Shown piece by piece: positions 10,218-18,000 of a DNA stretch of 64,000 bases (the stretch's first letter is position 1; the number at the start of each line of letters is the position of its first letter). A model generated the notes under the pieces. It did not search any database, was not told the DNA's origin, and saw only the letters and a list, made by a program, of their open reading frames with translations. The stretch spans positions 434,001 through 498,000 of the forward strand of contig NZ_OZ075108.1 of the NCBI RefSeq assembly GCF_964186625.1, in the 5' to 3' direction. The position numbers and the translations under genes are program-made. Source of the stretch: Asticcacaulis sp. MM231. Lineage in GTDB: Bacteria > Pseudomonadota > Alphaproteobacteria > Caulobacterales > Caulobacteraceae.

Positions 10218-10859
10218 TTAGGATACCCCGCACGCCGAGCGGACAAGCCAGCTAATCTCCTCGGCCTGTTGTTGCGCCGGCACCGCGATCAGGCGTTCCT
10301 CCAGCCCGATATAGATGACGCCGTGCACGGCCGAGAACAGGGTGCGCGCGCGGACGGTCAGGGCCTCGGCGGACAGATGCGGCATGACGACCGATAGCGG
10401 TTCGCCGACATACCGGAACAGACGAAGCTGATCCTGCGCCGCCCATTCCGGCAAGGGCGCGGATATCCGCACCTCGAACATCATCCGCCACAGGGGCAGG
10501 TTCTCTCTCGCGAACCTGAGATAGGTCTCTGCCACCGCCACCAGGCGCTCCACGGCCTCGGTGCGGCTGGTCATCGGCAAATGCCCCGTTTGCTGCGCGA
10601 AGGCGGCATCCAGACGGCTTTGCGTGCGCGCCGTCACCAGCAGCAACAAAGCGTCCATGTCCTGCACGATATTATAGAGCCCGCCGAGCGCCACGCCGAT
10701 ATCGGCCGCCAGATCACGCGCCTTGAGGCCATGCGTGCCCGATTCGCAGATGCGCTTTTCCGCCGCAGCGATCAACGCCCCCAATTGCGCCTGACGGCGA
10801 TCGGCGGTGGTCGCGCTGGCAGGTTTTGCCGAAGCTTTAACAGGGGTTTTGGTGGGCAT
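10218..10859 (-). CDS. TetR/AcrR-family transcriptional regulator
   Basis: 213 residues from the ATG at 10859; an in-frame TTG at 10874 is less likely. An Ala/Lys-rich N-terminal tail precedes the TetR helix-turn-helix (about residues 25-70, with GTHGLKARDLAADIGVALGGLY-type spacing), followed by an all-helical ligand and dimerisation domain resembling the WHG-type C-terminal domain. The ligand is unknown. Three near-identical palindromes lie immediately upstream (10881-10951), so it probably represses its own promoter and the rightward promoter of the small gene at 11110. No transporter or enzyme, the usual target, is adjacent except dsbD, which is convergent. Confidence 0.9.
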   Translation of the reverse strand: MPTKTPVKASAKPASATTADRRQAQLGALIAAAEKRICESGTHGLKARDLAADIGVALGGLYNIVQDMDALLLLVTARTQSRLDAAFAQQTGHLPMTSRTEAVERLVAVAETYLRFARENLPLWRMMFEVRISAPLPEWAAQDQLRLFRYVGEPLSVVMPHLSAEALTVRARTLFSAVHGVIYIGLEERLIAVPAQQQAEEISWLVRSACGVS

Positions 10860-10880
10860 GGCAACAATTCTCAATAATTT

Positions 10881-10951
10881 TGAACAAAGTTCATAAAATG
10901 ACTTGAACGACGTTCAAAGCGGAGCTATACAGATTTTGTGAACGGCGTTCA
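10881..10951. promoter_or_regulatory. Three copies of a 13-bp palindromic operator
   Basis: Site 1 TGAACAAAGTTCA (10881-10893), site 2 TGAACGACGTTCA (10904-10916), site 3 TGAACGGCGTTCA (10939-10951). All match TGAAC-N3-GTTCA. Centres are 23 and 35 bases apart. They lie between the TetR gene (ATG 10859) and the rightward small gene. Operator function for the adjacent TetR is inferred from position and symmetry. Confidence 0.75.
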
Positions 10952-11061
10952 TATCATGGTTCGCCCCCATGAGAAAGGGCTTAGTTCACACGTACTTCCG
11001 GAGTTTGGGGGGCCAGAATATCGGTCCGGATAAACGGGGGGTATTGCACTGTGAAGCGTAA

Positions 11062-11106
11062 CGGGCGGCGGCATTGGGCCGTCGCCCGCCTCCTCTGAGG
11101 ATTTTT
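11062..11106 (+). promoter_or_regulatory. Strong leader hairpin and palindromic ribosome-binding site before the small gene
   Basis: An 11-bp stem (11062-11072 with 11078-11088, one G-T pair, 5-base loop) is followed at once by TCCTCTGAGGA (11091-11101), a palindrome that contains the GAGGA likely used as Shine-Dalgarno for the ATG at 11110, then TTTTT. It could act as an attenuator or as a translational lock. Only the structure is seen. Confidence 0.4.
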
Positions 11107-11109
11107 GAG

Positions 11110-11337
11110 ATGAAACGCCTGATCTTTATCGCCGTTACTGCGGTGGCTGTTGTGGTCGCTTTTCAGGCCGCCAGCGCCAATCTGCGCGCATTCAGTATGC
11201 CGGACCGCGACTGGGATCGTGATATGGCGCTGATGAGCAATGACCTGCCTAAACTGCTTAAATATCAGCCGGTCGATGGCGCCAGCTACGCCGGTAGGGT
11301 GCGAAAGATCATGGACCCGGCGACGGTGCGGCCTTAA
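11110..11337 (+). CDS. Small exported or membrane-anchored protein, unknown function
   Basis: 75 residues from the ATG at 11110 (MKRLIFIAV), preceded by GAGGA. The frame stays open upstream to 11074, but that part is occupied by the leader hairpin. Residues 1-20 form a signal peptide or single membrane helix with a possible cleavage after SA near 18-20. The remaining 55 residues are hydrophilic and begin with an acidic, arginine-rich DRDWDRDM stretch. I do not recognise the family. It lies downstream of the three TetR operators, and so may be the regulated gene. An IS5-type element begins seven bases after its stop codon, so anything once cotranscribed downstream has been separated. Confidence 0.55.
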   Translation: MKRLIFIAVTAVAVVVAFQAASANLRAFSMPDRDWDRDMALMSNDLPKLLKYQPVDGASYAGRVRKIMDPATVRP

Positions 11338-11344
11338 GCCTTAG

Positions 11345-12619
11345 CAGTCTGCTGAAAAAGGCTTTGCCTTTGGCCTTTCCGCATTTTTGCGTAAGTCTCT
11401 TGGTCTTTTATGGGTCTTCATTCGTTGTTGTTTTTGTTGCTTTCCTAAATTTAGACGGACCTCTCCTATGCGGTTAGCAACTTGGGTATCCGGATGAGGT
11501 TGTAGGCTATGAGATTGAGCAGAAAATCTCCAGCTACAGCTTCAAGGCCGCGATGCTTTGTCTTACGCATCGTGCCGTGCTGCTTGCCCCAACCGAAGAT
11601 GCACTCGATCATCTTTCGCCGGGTCTGTGACATTGCGTAGCCATCGCTGGCGGCCGTTTCATCGTCGATGATGGTCGTTCTGGTCTTGCCGGTTTTAGTC
11701 GTGGCGTTATTACGGGCGACATGCGGCTCCACGCCAAGATTGCGTAAGGCTTCGCCATGTGCAGCGACATCATAAGCCTTGTCTTCGCCTACGGTCGCCG
11801 GCTTGCCGGTGTGCTTGACCCTAACCGCCAGCATGGCTTCGGATGCCTCGCGCTCGGCCGTGCCGGTGGCTTGGGTGACAACGCTACCAACCGCCAGTCC
11901 GTTGCGGTTCTCCATCAGCGCGTGGCCCATGTAGCACAGCTTCGCTTCACGGCCCTGAGCCTTGCGGTACAAGCGGCTGTCGCCATCGGTCGTCGAGACG
12001 TGGGTGTCATTGCCGCGTTTCTGATTATGGAAGTCAGACCCGTCCGTATCGTCCGGCCCGTCCTTCGGCTTGAAGCTCTTGAACGAAGCCCAGGCTTCAA
12101 TCAGCGTGCCATCGACTGAGAAATGCTCGTCCGAGAGTAAGGGCGTAACCTTTGGGTGGCACAGCAAGGCCGTCATGAACTTCGTAAAAACATCACCCTT
12201 CTGCAGGCGCTCACGGTTCTTGGTGAATGTCGTCGCCACCCACACAGCCGCGTCGGGTGACAAGCCCACGAACCATCGAAACAGAAGGTTGTAATCCAAC
12301 TGCTCCATCAACTGGCGTTCCGAGCGGACGCCGTAGAACACCTGCAGAAGCAAGGCGCTCAGTAACTGTTCCGGTGGAATGGAAGGGCGCCCTTCCTCCG
12401 AATACATCGCCGAAAAGTCCGCGTTCAGGTCGACCAGAACCGAGCGAACCAACTCACGAACCTTGCGAAGAGGATGCGTATCCGGAACGCGTTCTTCCAA
12501 CGATATGTACGAAAATAATCCGCCCTGATCCCGAAACTCGCCACGCATTGGTTGCTCCTTCTCGCTCAAGAAGGGAATCACGGCAAAATCAAAATGACCA
12601 GAGGTTTTTCAGCAGACTG
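11345..12619 (-). mobile_element. Complete IS5-family insertion sequence, 1275 bp, TTAG target duplication
   Basis: Terminal inverted repeats share the 15 bases CAGTCTGCTGAAAAA at both ends (11345-11359 and inverted at 12605-12619). The element is flanked by TTAG at 11341-11344 and 12620-12623, fitting the YTAR targets of the IS5 group. It encodes one intact transposase on the minus strand. It landed just after the small gene at 11110. Intact ends, duplication and open frame suggest recent insertion. Confidence 0.92.
11466..12548 (-). CDS. IS5-family DDE transposase
   Basis: 360 residues from the ATG at 12548, chosen because AAGGAG stands six bases upstream; the frame is open to 12581. An N-terminal DUF772-type domain (about residues 15-95, with RPSIPPEQLLSALLLQ) is followed by the RNase H-fold catalytic domain. 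Putative DDE residues: D in SVDGTLIEAW, D in VGEDKAYDV, and E in RKMIECIFGWGK. It cuts and pastes the element carrying it. The frame is uninterrupted, so the element may be active. Subgroup assignment would need a database comparison. Confidence 0.93.
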   Translation of the reverse strand: MRGEFRDQGGLFSYISLEERVPDTHPLRKVRELVRSVLVDLNADFSAMYSEEGRPSIPPEQLLSALLLQVFYGVRSERQLMEQLDYNLLFRWFVGLSPDAAVWVATTFTKNRERLQKGDVFTKFMTALLCHPKVTPLLSDEHFSVDGTLIEAWASFKSFKPKDGPDDTDGSDFHNQKRGNDTHVSTTDGDSRLYRKAQGREAKLCYMGHALMENRNGLAVGSVVTQATGTAEREASEAMLAVRVKHTGKPATVGEDKAYDVAAHGEALRNLGVEPHVARNNATTKTGKTRTTIIDDETAASDGYAMSQTRRKMIECIFGWGKQHGTMRKTKHRGLEAVAGDFLLNLIAYNLIRIPKLLTA

Positions 12620-12643
12620 TTAGAGCACTTTTCGGAAAGCGCC

Positions 12644-13021
12644 CTAAGGCCCCGTGTTGAAAAACAGAGTGCACATGGCGGTGAGGCGGTCGCGCTCGCC
12701 ATAGGTAAAGTGGAAGATCGCCGTGGAGTTGGAGAGAGCGAACAGGCCGCCCCTGCCGCGATCGCTGATGACATAGATCTCGGAATCGAAATCGCGCCTG
12801 TCACGCGACGCGACGTGATTGGCGTCGATATCATCGCGCAGGATGGAATCGACCTCCAGCCGGGTCATGCCCAGATGCACCTTGGCGCGCATCTCGATAT
12901 CGCTGGTGCGCACCGTTTCGCTGGGCTCAAAGCCGGTGACGCGGCACGGCTCAGCCGCCATGACGGGCACGGACGTCAGCAGCGCCACGAAGGCGAATAA
13001 GGTGGCAATGATACGTGGCAT
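12644..13021 (-). CDS. Secreted hypothetical protein with BamE/SmpA-like motif
   Basis: 125 residues. Signal peptide at 1-22, ending VMAAE. The mature part holds two cysteines (near residues 26 and 117) that could form a disulfide. The stretch HLGMTRLEVDSILRDD resembles the GMTxxEVxxxLG motif of BamE/SmpA and OmlA-type small periplasmic domains, but the protein is too divergent to name. It lies between the IS5 element and the cupin/glycosyltransferase operon, on the same strand as the latter but over 60 bases away. GGGAGAG about a dozen bases before ATG 13021 may be the ribosome-binding site. Confidence 0.65.
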   Translation of the reverse strand: MPRIIATLFAFVALLTSVPVMAAEPCRVTGFEPSETVRTSDIEMRAKVHLGMTRLEVDSILRDDIDANHVASRDRRDFDSEIYVISDRGRGGLFALSNSTAIFHFTYGERDRLTAMCTLFFNTGP

Positions 13022-13084
13022 GATGCGCGGGGCTCTCCCAGGGGCAGCCTAGCGCAAGCTGCTGTCCGCCGTCAAATCGGCGCT

Positions 13085-14059
13085 TCAAGCGGCCTCGCTG
13101 GCTTTCGGCTTAACAGGTTTTTGGCCGGGCATTTCGGGCGCCACAATGCCGTCGTCGAAGATGATCTTGCCAGGGATGACGGGGTCAATCGAGAAGCGGG
13201 GTTTGAGCGGGCTTTTCAGGCCCTTGAAGCCGCCCAGCGCCTTGATTATGCGGGCATAGGCGATCTTGAGCGGTTCAAGCCATTTCGGCGAACGGGCGAG
13301 GCTTGGCTTCAGGCCGAAATAGCGGCGCAGACAGCCATTGGCATAGATGACATTGGCCCGCCAAAGGGCGCGCGGCGTCATGAATTCGATCGACAGCGAC
13401 ACATTGACCATGCCGTGATTGACGATGCGGTGCGGCGCGTTTTGCGCCCAGGTCATCATCTCGCCCGGCTGGAGGTCATGAACCAGCGCCAGGGAATCGA
13501 AGCCAGCGTCGTAAGGCAGTTGCTCGTCGGATTCGCGCAAAGCCACGCCTTCGAGGTGGGCGTCATCGACGCAGGGTGCCGCCGGCGGATAGAGGTAGAG
13601 CTTCTTCACGCCGCGGATCTGCCACAGCATGACCAGAGGCATATCGAGATGATAGAAGACGTGGGCATTGGGCGAAGAAATCAGCAGGCCCAGGTCCTGC
13701 TTGAGCGTGGTGATGCCGTTCTGCGCCTTGATCTCGTCGAACATTTGGTCGCACAGCTCGGCGATATCGGCGTCGGCATGATTGACCTTGCGCAGGTTGA
13801 GCCACAGGCGGCCGGCCTTGACGCCTTCCATCAGGGCGCGACCGTCCAGATCACCGCGACGACCGAGGTACCACTGACCCCAGTTGGCCGGATCGTAGCC
13901 CATGGTGAAAACTTCGAGCTTGTCACGCGGGTAGCGGTCGATCAGCGCGATCAGGGCTTCGTCGGTGAAGAGGGGGCTGTGGTCAAGATCATGATTGAAC
14001 AACAGGTTCTTCGCCGCGAAATCGGCCTTGTGTTCGGGTGTCCAGGTGAGCAGGGTCAT
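13085..14059 (-). CDS. JmjC-like cupin (Cupin_8-type) protein
   Basis: 324 residues, third gene of a leftward three-gene operon, one base after the glycosyltransferase stop. The central part shows a JmjC/cupin metal-site pattern: HLD (H-x-D) in VFYHLDMPL near residue 158 and a later His in APHRIVNHG near 228. This is the Fe(II)/2-oxoglutarate oxygenase layout, and the lysine-tyrosine rich KKLYLYPP segment lies between, as in Cupin_8 proteins. The C-terminal tail is basic. Its likely role is a hydroxylase, or a degenerate cupin binding a sugar or lipid intermediate, in a surface-glycan or small-molecule pathway. This is inferred from its neighbours only. Confidence 0.7.
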   Translation of the reverse strand: MTLLTWTPEHKADFAAKNLLFNHDLDHSPLFTDEALIALIDRYPRDKLEVFTMGYDPANWGQWYLGRRGDLDGRALMEGVKAGRLWLNLRKVNHADADIAELCDQMFDEIKAQNGITTLKQDLGLLISSPNAHVFYHLDMPLVMLWQIRGVKKLYLYPPAAPCVDDAHLEGVALRESDEQLPYDAGFDSLALVHDLQPGEMMTWAQNAPHRIVNHGMVNVSLSIEFMTPRALWRANVIYANGCLRRYFGLKPSLARSPKWLEPLKIAYARIIKALGGFKGLKSPLKPRFSIDPVIPGKIIFDDGIVAPEMPGQKPVKPKASEAA

Positions 14060-14060
14060 A

Positions 14061-15050
14061 TCAGCGTCCGCGCGGCTTGGGTTTCAACAGGGCCGCGCCG
14101 TAGAAACCGACTTTGAAGGGGGGCATCCAGACCAGCTTGCCCAGACCGCGTGCCGCCCTGTCGAGACGGGCTGCGCTGGTCTTGCGGCCGGTGGCCATGA
14201 GGATGAGGCCAAGCAGGCCGAAGATCACCGCCTGCGCCGTGCCTTGCAGCATCCAGGCGGCGGTAGTGAAGGGCTTGCCGGTGAGGGCGGCGGTGTAGCT
14301 CGGGCCCTGCCCGTAGGCGAAGGCGCGCAGCAGGGTATAGCTCAGGCGGGCGCGGGCCGGCGGCACGTCCTCGAAGACCGGCGCATCGGCGGCCCAGGCG
14401 ATGACGGCGCCGTTTAGCATCAGGCTGTGAAATAACTGGTCGTCCTCGCCGCCCATGTCGTTTTGCTCGATGCTGAAAGGCGCGTGGTCCTGCGGCAGGC
14501 AGGCGCGGCGGATCAGGCTGTTGCCGCAGCCGTAATAGCTGGTCAGGCGTTCCGATTGCGCCGGTCCGAAGCGCGAAAAAAAGCGCGTAAAATAACCATT
14601 GTAAGCGATATCGGGCGTGGTCAGGCGGGCCTCGACCGGGCCGAAGACGACATCGGCGGCAAAGCGCGCTTGCGTGGCCATCAGCTTGCCAAGCCAGCCA
14701 GCGGGGGCTTCTTCGTCGTCATCGAGAAAGGCGATGAAGGCGCTGTCGCACGCCGCGACGGCGCTGTTGCGCGCGTTGGCCACGCCTGTGGCGGGTTCGT
14801 GGACGTAAGAGACCGGAAATGGGGCGGTGGCGGCGAAGGCCTCGACCTGCGCCCGCGCCGAGGCTTCTGGGCTGTTGTCGCAGACGATAACGCTTAAAGA
14901 TAGGTGTGCTATGTCTGTCTGGCCCGCCACCGAGGCCAGCGCTGTGGCCAGGCCCTGCGGCCGGCGGAAGGTCGGGATGATGACGCAAACGGTGCTCAGC
15001 GCATGGGCCGTCGTCACCTGTGCCTCAAAGCGGGCGGCACTATCCGGCAT
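14061..15050 (-). CDS. Family 2 glycosyltransferase
   Basis: 329 residues from the ATG at 15050, chosen because GGAGG stands five bases upstream and it overlaps the previous stop by only 11 bases; the frame is open to 15128. GT-A fold: VCVIIPTFRRP at about 23-33, a nucleotide-binding CDNSPEAS stretch, GVANARNSA, and the metal-binding acidic motif FLDDDEEAP near 112. A later GGEDDQLF supplies the catalytic-type acidic residue. One or two hydrophobic C-terminal helices (about 255-285) suggest membrane attachment. It transfers an activated sugar to an unknown acceptor. Cotranscribed with an acetyltransferase upstream and a cupin downstream. Confidence 0.88.
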   Translation of the reverse strand: MPDSAARFEAQVTTAHALSTVCVIIPTFRRPQGLATALASVAGQTDIAHLSLSVIVCDNSPEASARAQVEAFAATAPFPVSYVHEPATGVANARNSAVAACDSAFIAFLDDDEEAPAGWLGKLMATQARFAADVVFGPVEARLTTPDIAYNGYFTRFFSRFGPAQSERLTSYYGCGNSLIRRACLPQDHAPFSIEQNDMGGEDDQLFHSLMLNGAVIAWAADAPVFEDVPPARARLSYTLLRAFAYGQGPSYTAALTGKPFTTAAWMLQGTAQAVIFGLLGLILMATGRKTSAARLDRAARGLGKLVWMPPFKVGFYGAALLKPKPRGR

Positions 15051-16197
15051 GGGCGCCTCCGATGCGGCGTCGGGCGTTGGCGAAGGCATGGGCGACCCCT
15101 TTGGCGCGGCCGGCGAAATCGAGTTCAAGACAAGCGATCTGATCGACGCGACGGTTCAGGCGGGTCAGGGCATTGGCCACGCCGCGACCAATCCTGTAAC
15201 GATCCATCGACCTTTGCATATGACTGGTCAGGTGCGCCAGACGTTCGCTCAAATGTGCGCTGGCCGAGCCACCATAGATGCGGGCATGGCGGACTGGAAA
15301 CTGCGTGTTGCAGAATGAGGATTTGTAGTGGGTCTGGCCAGTGGAAAGGTCGTAATAGCGCACGCCGGCGGCCTTGAGCGCAGCGGGGGCGTCGCACAGG
15401 AAGATCTGGCCGGGAGAAAACGCGCCAAAGGCCGGATCGAAGCTGGACACCCACGGGTGCATACGATCACCGTAGCGCAGGCCATAGTGGAACATGACCG
15501 GGGCATCGCCGACCATCATGACCAGCAGCGATCCGTGCAGGCCGTCGCGCGGGGCGTCGAACACCTGTTCGAGGAGGCTTGAGGCCCACGGCGCATCGAG
15601 GAAATTATGCAGGCCGTTCTGGGCAAGTTGCTCACGCTTGAAGCGCAGCATCATCTCGTAGTGTTCGCGGTCGAATTCGCTCAGGCGGAAGGTGATCTCG
15701 CCGTGCGCCGCGATCAGGTTGCGGCGGTGGCGGTTGATGTTCTTGCTGTGCTTTTTGGTGACCGTATTGATGGGTTCGTTGCTGCCGAGGTCGATGCCGT
15801 AGCCCACATCGTCCGTGCCGTCGACCTCACCAAAAACGCCATAAGGATCAATCAGACCGATGGCCTGATAGCGGTCGATACGGGCGGCGGCCAGGGCGTC
15901 ACGCGCCTTGAGGTCTGTGTCAGGGAAGGTGATCAGGGCGCTGTAATCGGCAAAGGGCGCGCCGACCGGACGGGCGAAGCGGTTGGGGCGGCGATGGTGC
16001 GGCAGGAAGCCTAGGGTCTCGCCATCGCGGCGATAGACGGCGACGACGATATCATCGCGTACCGACGCTACGGCGTGGATGAAGGCCGGCGACAGGACGG
16101 GTGACTGAAAGGCTTCGGTGGCGTAGATCATATCCTGCCAGATCGTCTGGTCGCGGGGGGTAAGATTTTCTACACGGATCAGGTCACAGGTCAGCAC
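15040..16197 (-). CDS. CelD/BcsL (BioF2-like) GNAT acetyltransferase
   Basis: 385 residues from the GTG at 16197, with AAAGG eight bases upstream; GTG 16203 is the alternative, and the longer open frame to 16335 has no ribosome site. The central region (about 150-310) has the PF13480-type GNAT fold, with HSKNINRHRRNL, LRFKREQL, FHYGLRYGDRMHPWVSSFDPAF and YYDLSTGQTHYKSSF as landmarks. Such proteins N-acylate sugars or peptidoglycan-like substrates. HfsK, the c-di-GMP-responsive holdfast protein of Caulobacter, belongs to this superfamily, so a role in surface polysaccharide is plausible. First gene of the operon, overlapping the glycosyltransferase. Confidence 0.8.
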   Translation of the reverse strand: MLTCDLIRVENLTPRDQTIWQDMIYATEAFQSPVLSPAFIHAVASVRDDIVVAVYRRDGETLGFLPHHRRPNRFARPVGAPFADYSALITFPDTDLKARDALAAARIDRYQAIGLIDPYGVFGEVDGTDDVGYGIDLGSNEPINTVTKKHSKNINRHRRNLIAAHGEITFRLSEFDREHYEMMLRFKREQLAQNGLHNFLDAPWASSLLEQVFDAPRDGLHGSLLVMMVGDAPVMFHYGLRYGDRMHPWVSSFDPAFGAFSPGQIFLCDAPAALKAAGVRYYDLSTGQTHYKSSFCNTQFPVRHARIYGGSASAHLSERLAHLTSHMQRSMDRYRIGRGVANALTRLNRRVDQIACLELDFAGRAKGVAHAFANARRRIGGAHAG

Positions 16198-16419
16198 AGG
16201 CACGCCTTTGGCACATAAACAATAAGAAACCCATGCAGTGCAAGGAGCGGGCCAGACTGTAACTATAAGGGAGGAGGGTAAATATGAGGTAAGGAGAGGT
16301 GTTGATTTTCGACAGAATTTTCGCTCAAATGACAAACGGACGCGTCATTTTGACAAATAAACTTGACACAACCTTTGAGGGTTATGTAGGGCTTGCTTGT
16401 CAATAAGAAGGACGTCTTC

Positions 16420-16878
16420 ATGCTTGAAAAAGCTTCCAAACTTTCCCGGTGGTCGATAAGGGACATCGCCGTTATCTGCGCCGTCGTCGTCCTGTTCTTC
16501 GCAGCCATAGGCTGGGCTAGCGTCGTGCGCGCAAGCGGTGGCGATATGCTGCAACAGCATCCGTTGAGCCTGTGGACCTTGATCGCGTCGTCGCTGTTAC
16601 TGGTCGCTGTGGTCAGTGTGATCTGGTGGCGGAATATCGATGAGGCGGCGCGCGAGGCCCACAAATGGTCGTGGTACTGGGGTGGTAGCGCCGGCCTCAG
16701 CGGTGTCATGGTGCTGTTCCTTCTGGTTTATATGACCGGCGGCAGTTTTGGCCGCGATTCCATCGCCTCGGCCGGTTTCGCTGGGCGTGAACTGGAACTC
16801 GGCATGGCGACAGGGGTGGTGCTGCCGGTGATCGGCTACGCGATCGCCTGGGTCATCTGGTGGTGGCGCCGTCGATGA
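16420..16878 (+). CDS. Four-helix membrane protein, partner of XRE regulator
   Basis: 152 residues from the ATG at 16420, which has AAGGA seven bases upstream; the frame extends to 16393 without a ribosome site. Four hydrophobic segments (about 18-38, 52-72, 90-112, 128-148) alternate with short loops. The C terminus is a tryptophan-arginine run. No catalytic motif is seen. The stop overlaps the start of the XRE gene (ATGA), so the pair is translationally coupled. Pairs of a small membrane protein and a YgzD-type XRE protein occur in many bacteria, with unknown physiological role. A TTGACA at about 16363 may be its -35 box. Confidence 0.75.
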   Translation: MLEKASKLSRWSIRDIAVICAVVVLFFAAIGWASVVRASGGDMLQQHPLSLWTLIASSLLLVAVVSVIWWRNIDEAAREAHKWSWYWGGSAGLSGVMVLFLLVYMTGGSFGRDSIASAGFAGRELELGMATGVVLPVIGYAIAWVIWWWRRR

Positions 16879-17066
16879 AAAATCGCATCAAGGTTCTGCG
16901 TGCCGAGCGCAACTGGTCGCAGGCAGATCTGGCTGATCGTCTCAGCGTGTCGCGTCAGACCATCAACGCCATCGAGACGGAAAAGTACGATCCGTCCCTG
17001 CCGCTGGCATTTAAAATTGCAGACCTGTTCGCTTTGCGGATAGAAGATATTTTCACGCCCGCTTAA
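16875..17066 (+). CDS. Small XRE-family helix-turn-helix regulator (YgzD-like)
   Basis: 63 residues from the ATG at 16875, overlapping the previous stop by four bases. Nearly the whole protein is a Cro/CI-type helix-turn-helix: KVLRAERNWSQADLADRL, then the recognition helix SVSRQTINAIE, then KYDPSLPLAFKIADLF. This is the compact YgzD-type family that ends soon after the DNA-binding domain. It probably autoregulates the two-gene unit with the membrane protein. No operator palindrome was recognised in the upstream region. Confidence 0.88.
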   Translation: MKNRIKVLRAERNWSQADLADRLSVSRQTINAIETEKYDPSLPLAFKIADLFALRIEDIFTPA

Positions 17067-17088
17067 GCGGCGCCTTAGGGGGAACTTC

Positions 17089-18000
17089 ATGTTCAAAGCT
17101 TTCAAATCCGGTCTGCTGGCCGCCGCCCTGCTGGCTTGCGCTTTCGCACCCTCGGTGCAGGCACAAACCGCGCCAGCTGTCGTTGCCGCGCCAACCAAAC
17201 CGGCTTTGTGGGTGATCCGTGATGCCAACTCGACCATCTACCTGTTCGGCAGCATCCACGTCATGAAAGAGGGCACCGCCTGGCTGACACCGGATCTGCA
17301 AAGCCGTTTCGAAAAGGCCGACGACGTTTGGTTTGAGATTCCTGATCTCGACGACAAGGCGGCCGCTACACCGCTGGCGCAAAAATATATGTTCGATGCC
17401 AGCCAGACCATGACCGATGGCCTGACGCCCGCGGAAATCGCCCGCGTTGATGAACTGCTCAAGCCCTCAGGCCTGAATTCGCAGATGCTGAAACCGATGC
17501 GCAAGTGGGCGGTGGGCCTGATCATCACCCTGCAGCAGATTACAGCTTCGGGTTACGCCACCCAGACCGGCGTCGATCTCACCCTGGTGACGCGCGCGCG
17601 TGAGTCCGGACAGACGGTCCACGGCTTCGAGACCATGGAAGCGCAACTGAAAGCCCTGGTGCCGCTCAGCGAAGACGAGGAACTGAAAAGCCTGCGCACG
17701 ACTCTGAGCGATGTCGATACCATGGCGCAGGATGTGCATAACCTGTTCGAAGCCTGGCGGACCGGCGATACCGAGAACCTGACGAAGCTGATGATCAACA
17801 AGATGAAGGCAGAAGATCCGAGCGGCTATCAGCGCATGATCGTGGCGCGCAATGCTGATTGGACGCCGCAGATCGAAACCATATTGGCCGGCAAGGGCAC
17901 GGTATTTGTCGCGGTCGGCGCCGGCCATCTGGCGGGTCCGGACAGCGTCATCGCCATGCTGCAAAAGCGGGGTGTCACGGTTGAGCGTGTGGCCTATTAA
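17089..18000 (+). CDS. TraB/GumN-family protein, secreted
   Basis: 303 residues with a signal peptide (1-25, cut after VQA). TraB/GumN fold landmarks are present: IYLFGSIHVMKEG near residue 48, where the GSIH histidine is conserved, acidic FEIPDLDD, a central helical region, and GAGHLAGPDSV near 282, carrying the second conserved GxxH. The family is related to Tiki-type metalloproteases, though bacterial members are mostly uncharacterised. It starts 22 bases after the XRE stop and may be cotranscribed. It converges with the small gene on the other strand, whose stop overlaps its own. Confidence 0.85.
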   Translation: MFKAFKSGLLAAALLACAFAPSVQAQTAPAVVAAPTKPALWVIRDANSTIYLFGSIHVMKEGTAWLTPDLQSRFEKADDVWFEIPDLDDKAAATPLAQKYMFDASQTMTDGLTPAEIARVDELLKPSGLNSQMLKPMRKWAVGLIITLQQITASGYATQTGVDLTLVTRARESGQTVHGFETMEAQLKALVPLSEDEELKSLRTTLSDVDTMAQDVHNLFEAWRTGDTENLTKLMINKMKAEDPSGYQRMIVARNADWTPQIETILAGKGTVFVAVGAGHLAGPDSVIAMLQKRGVTVERVAY

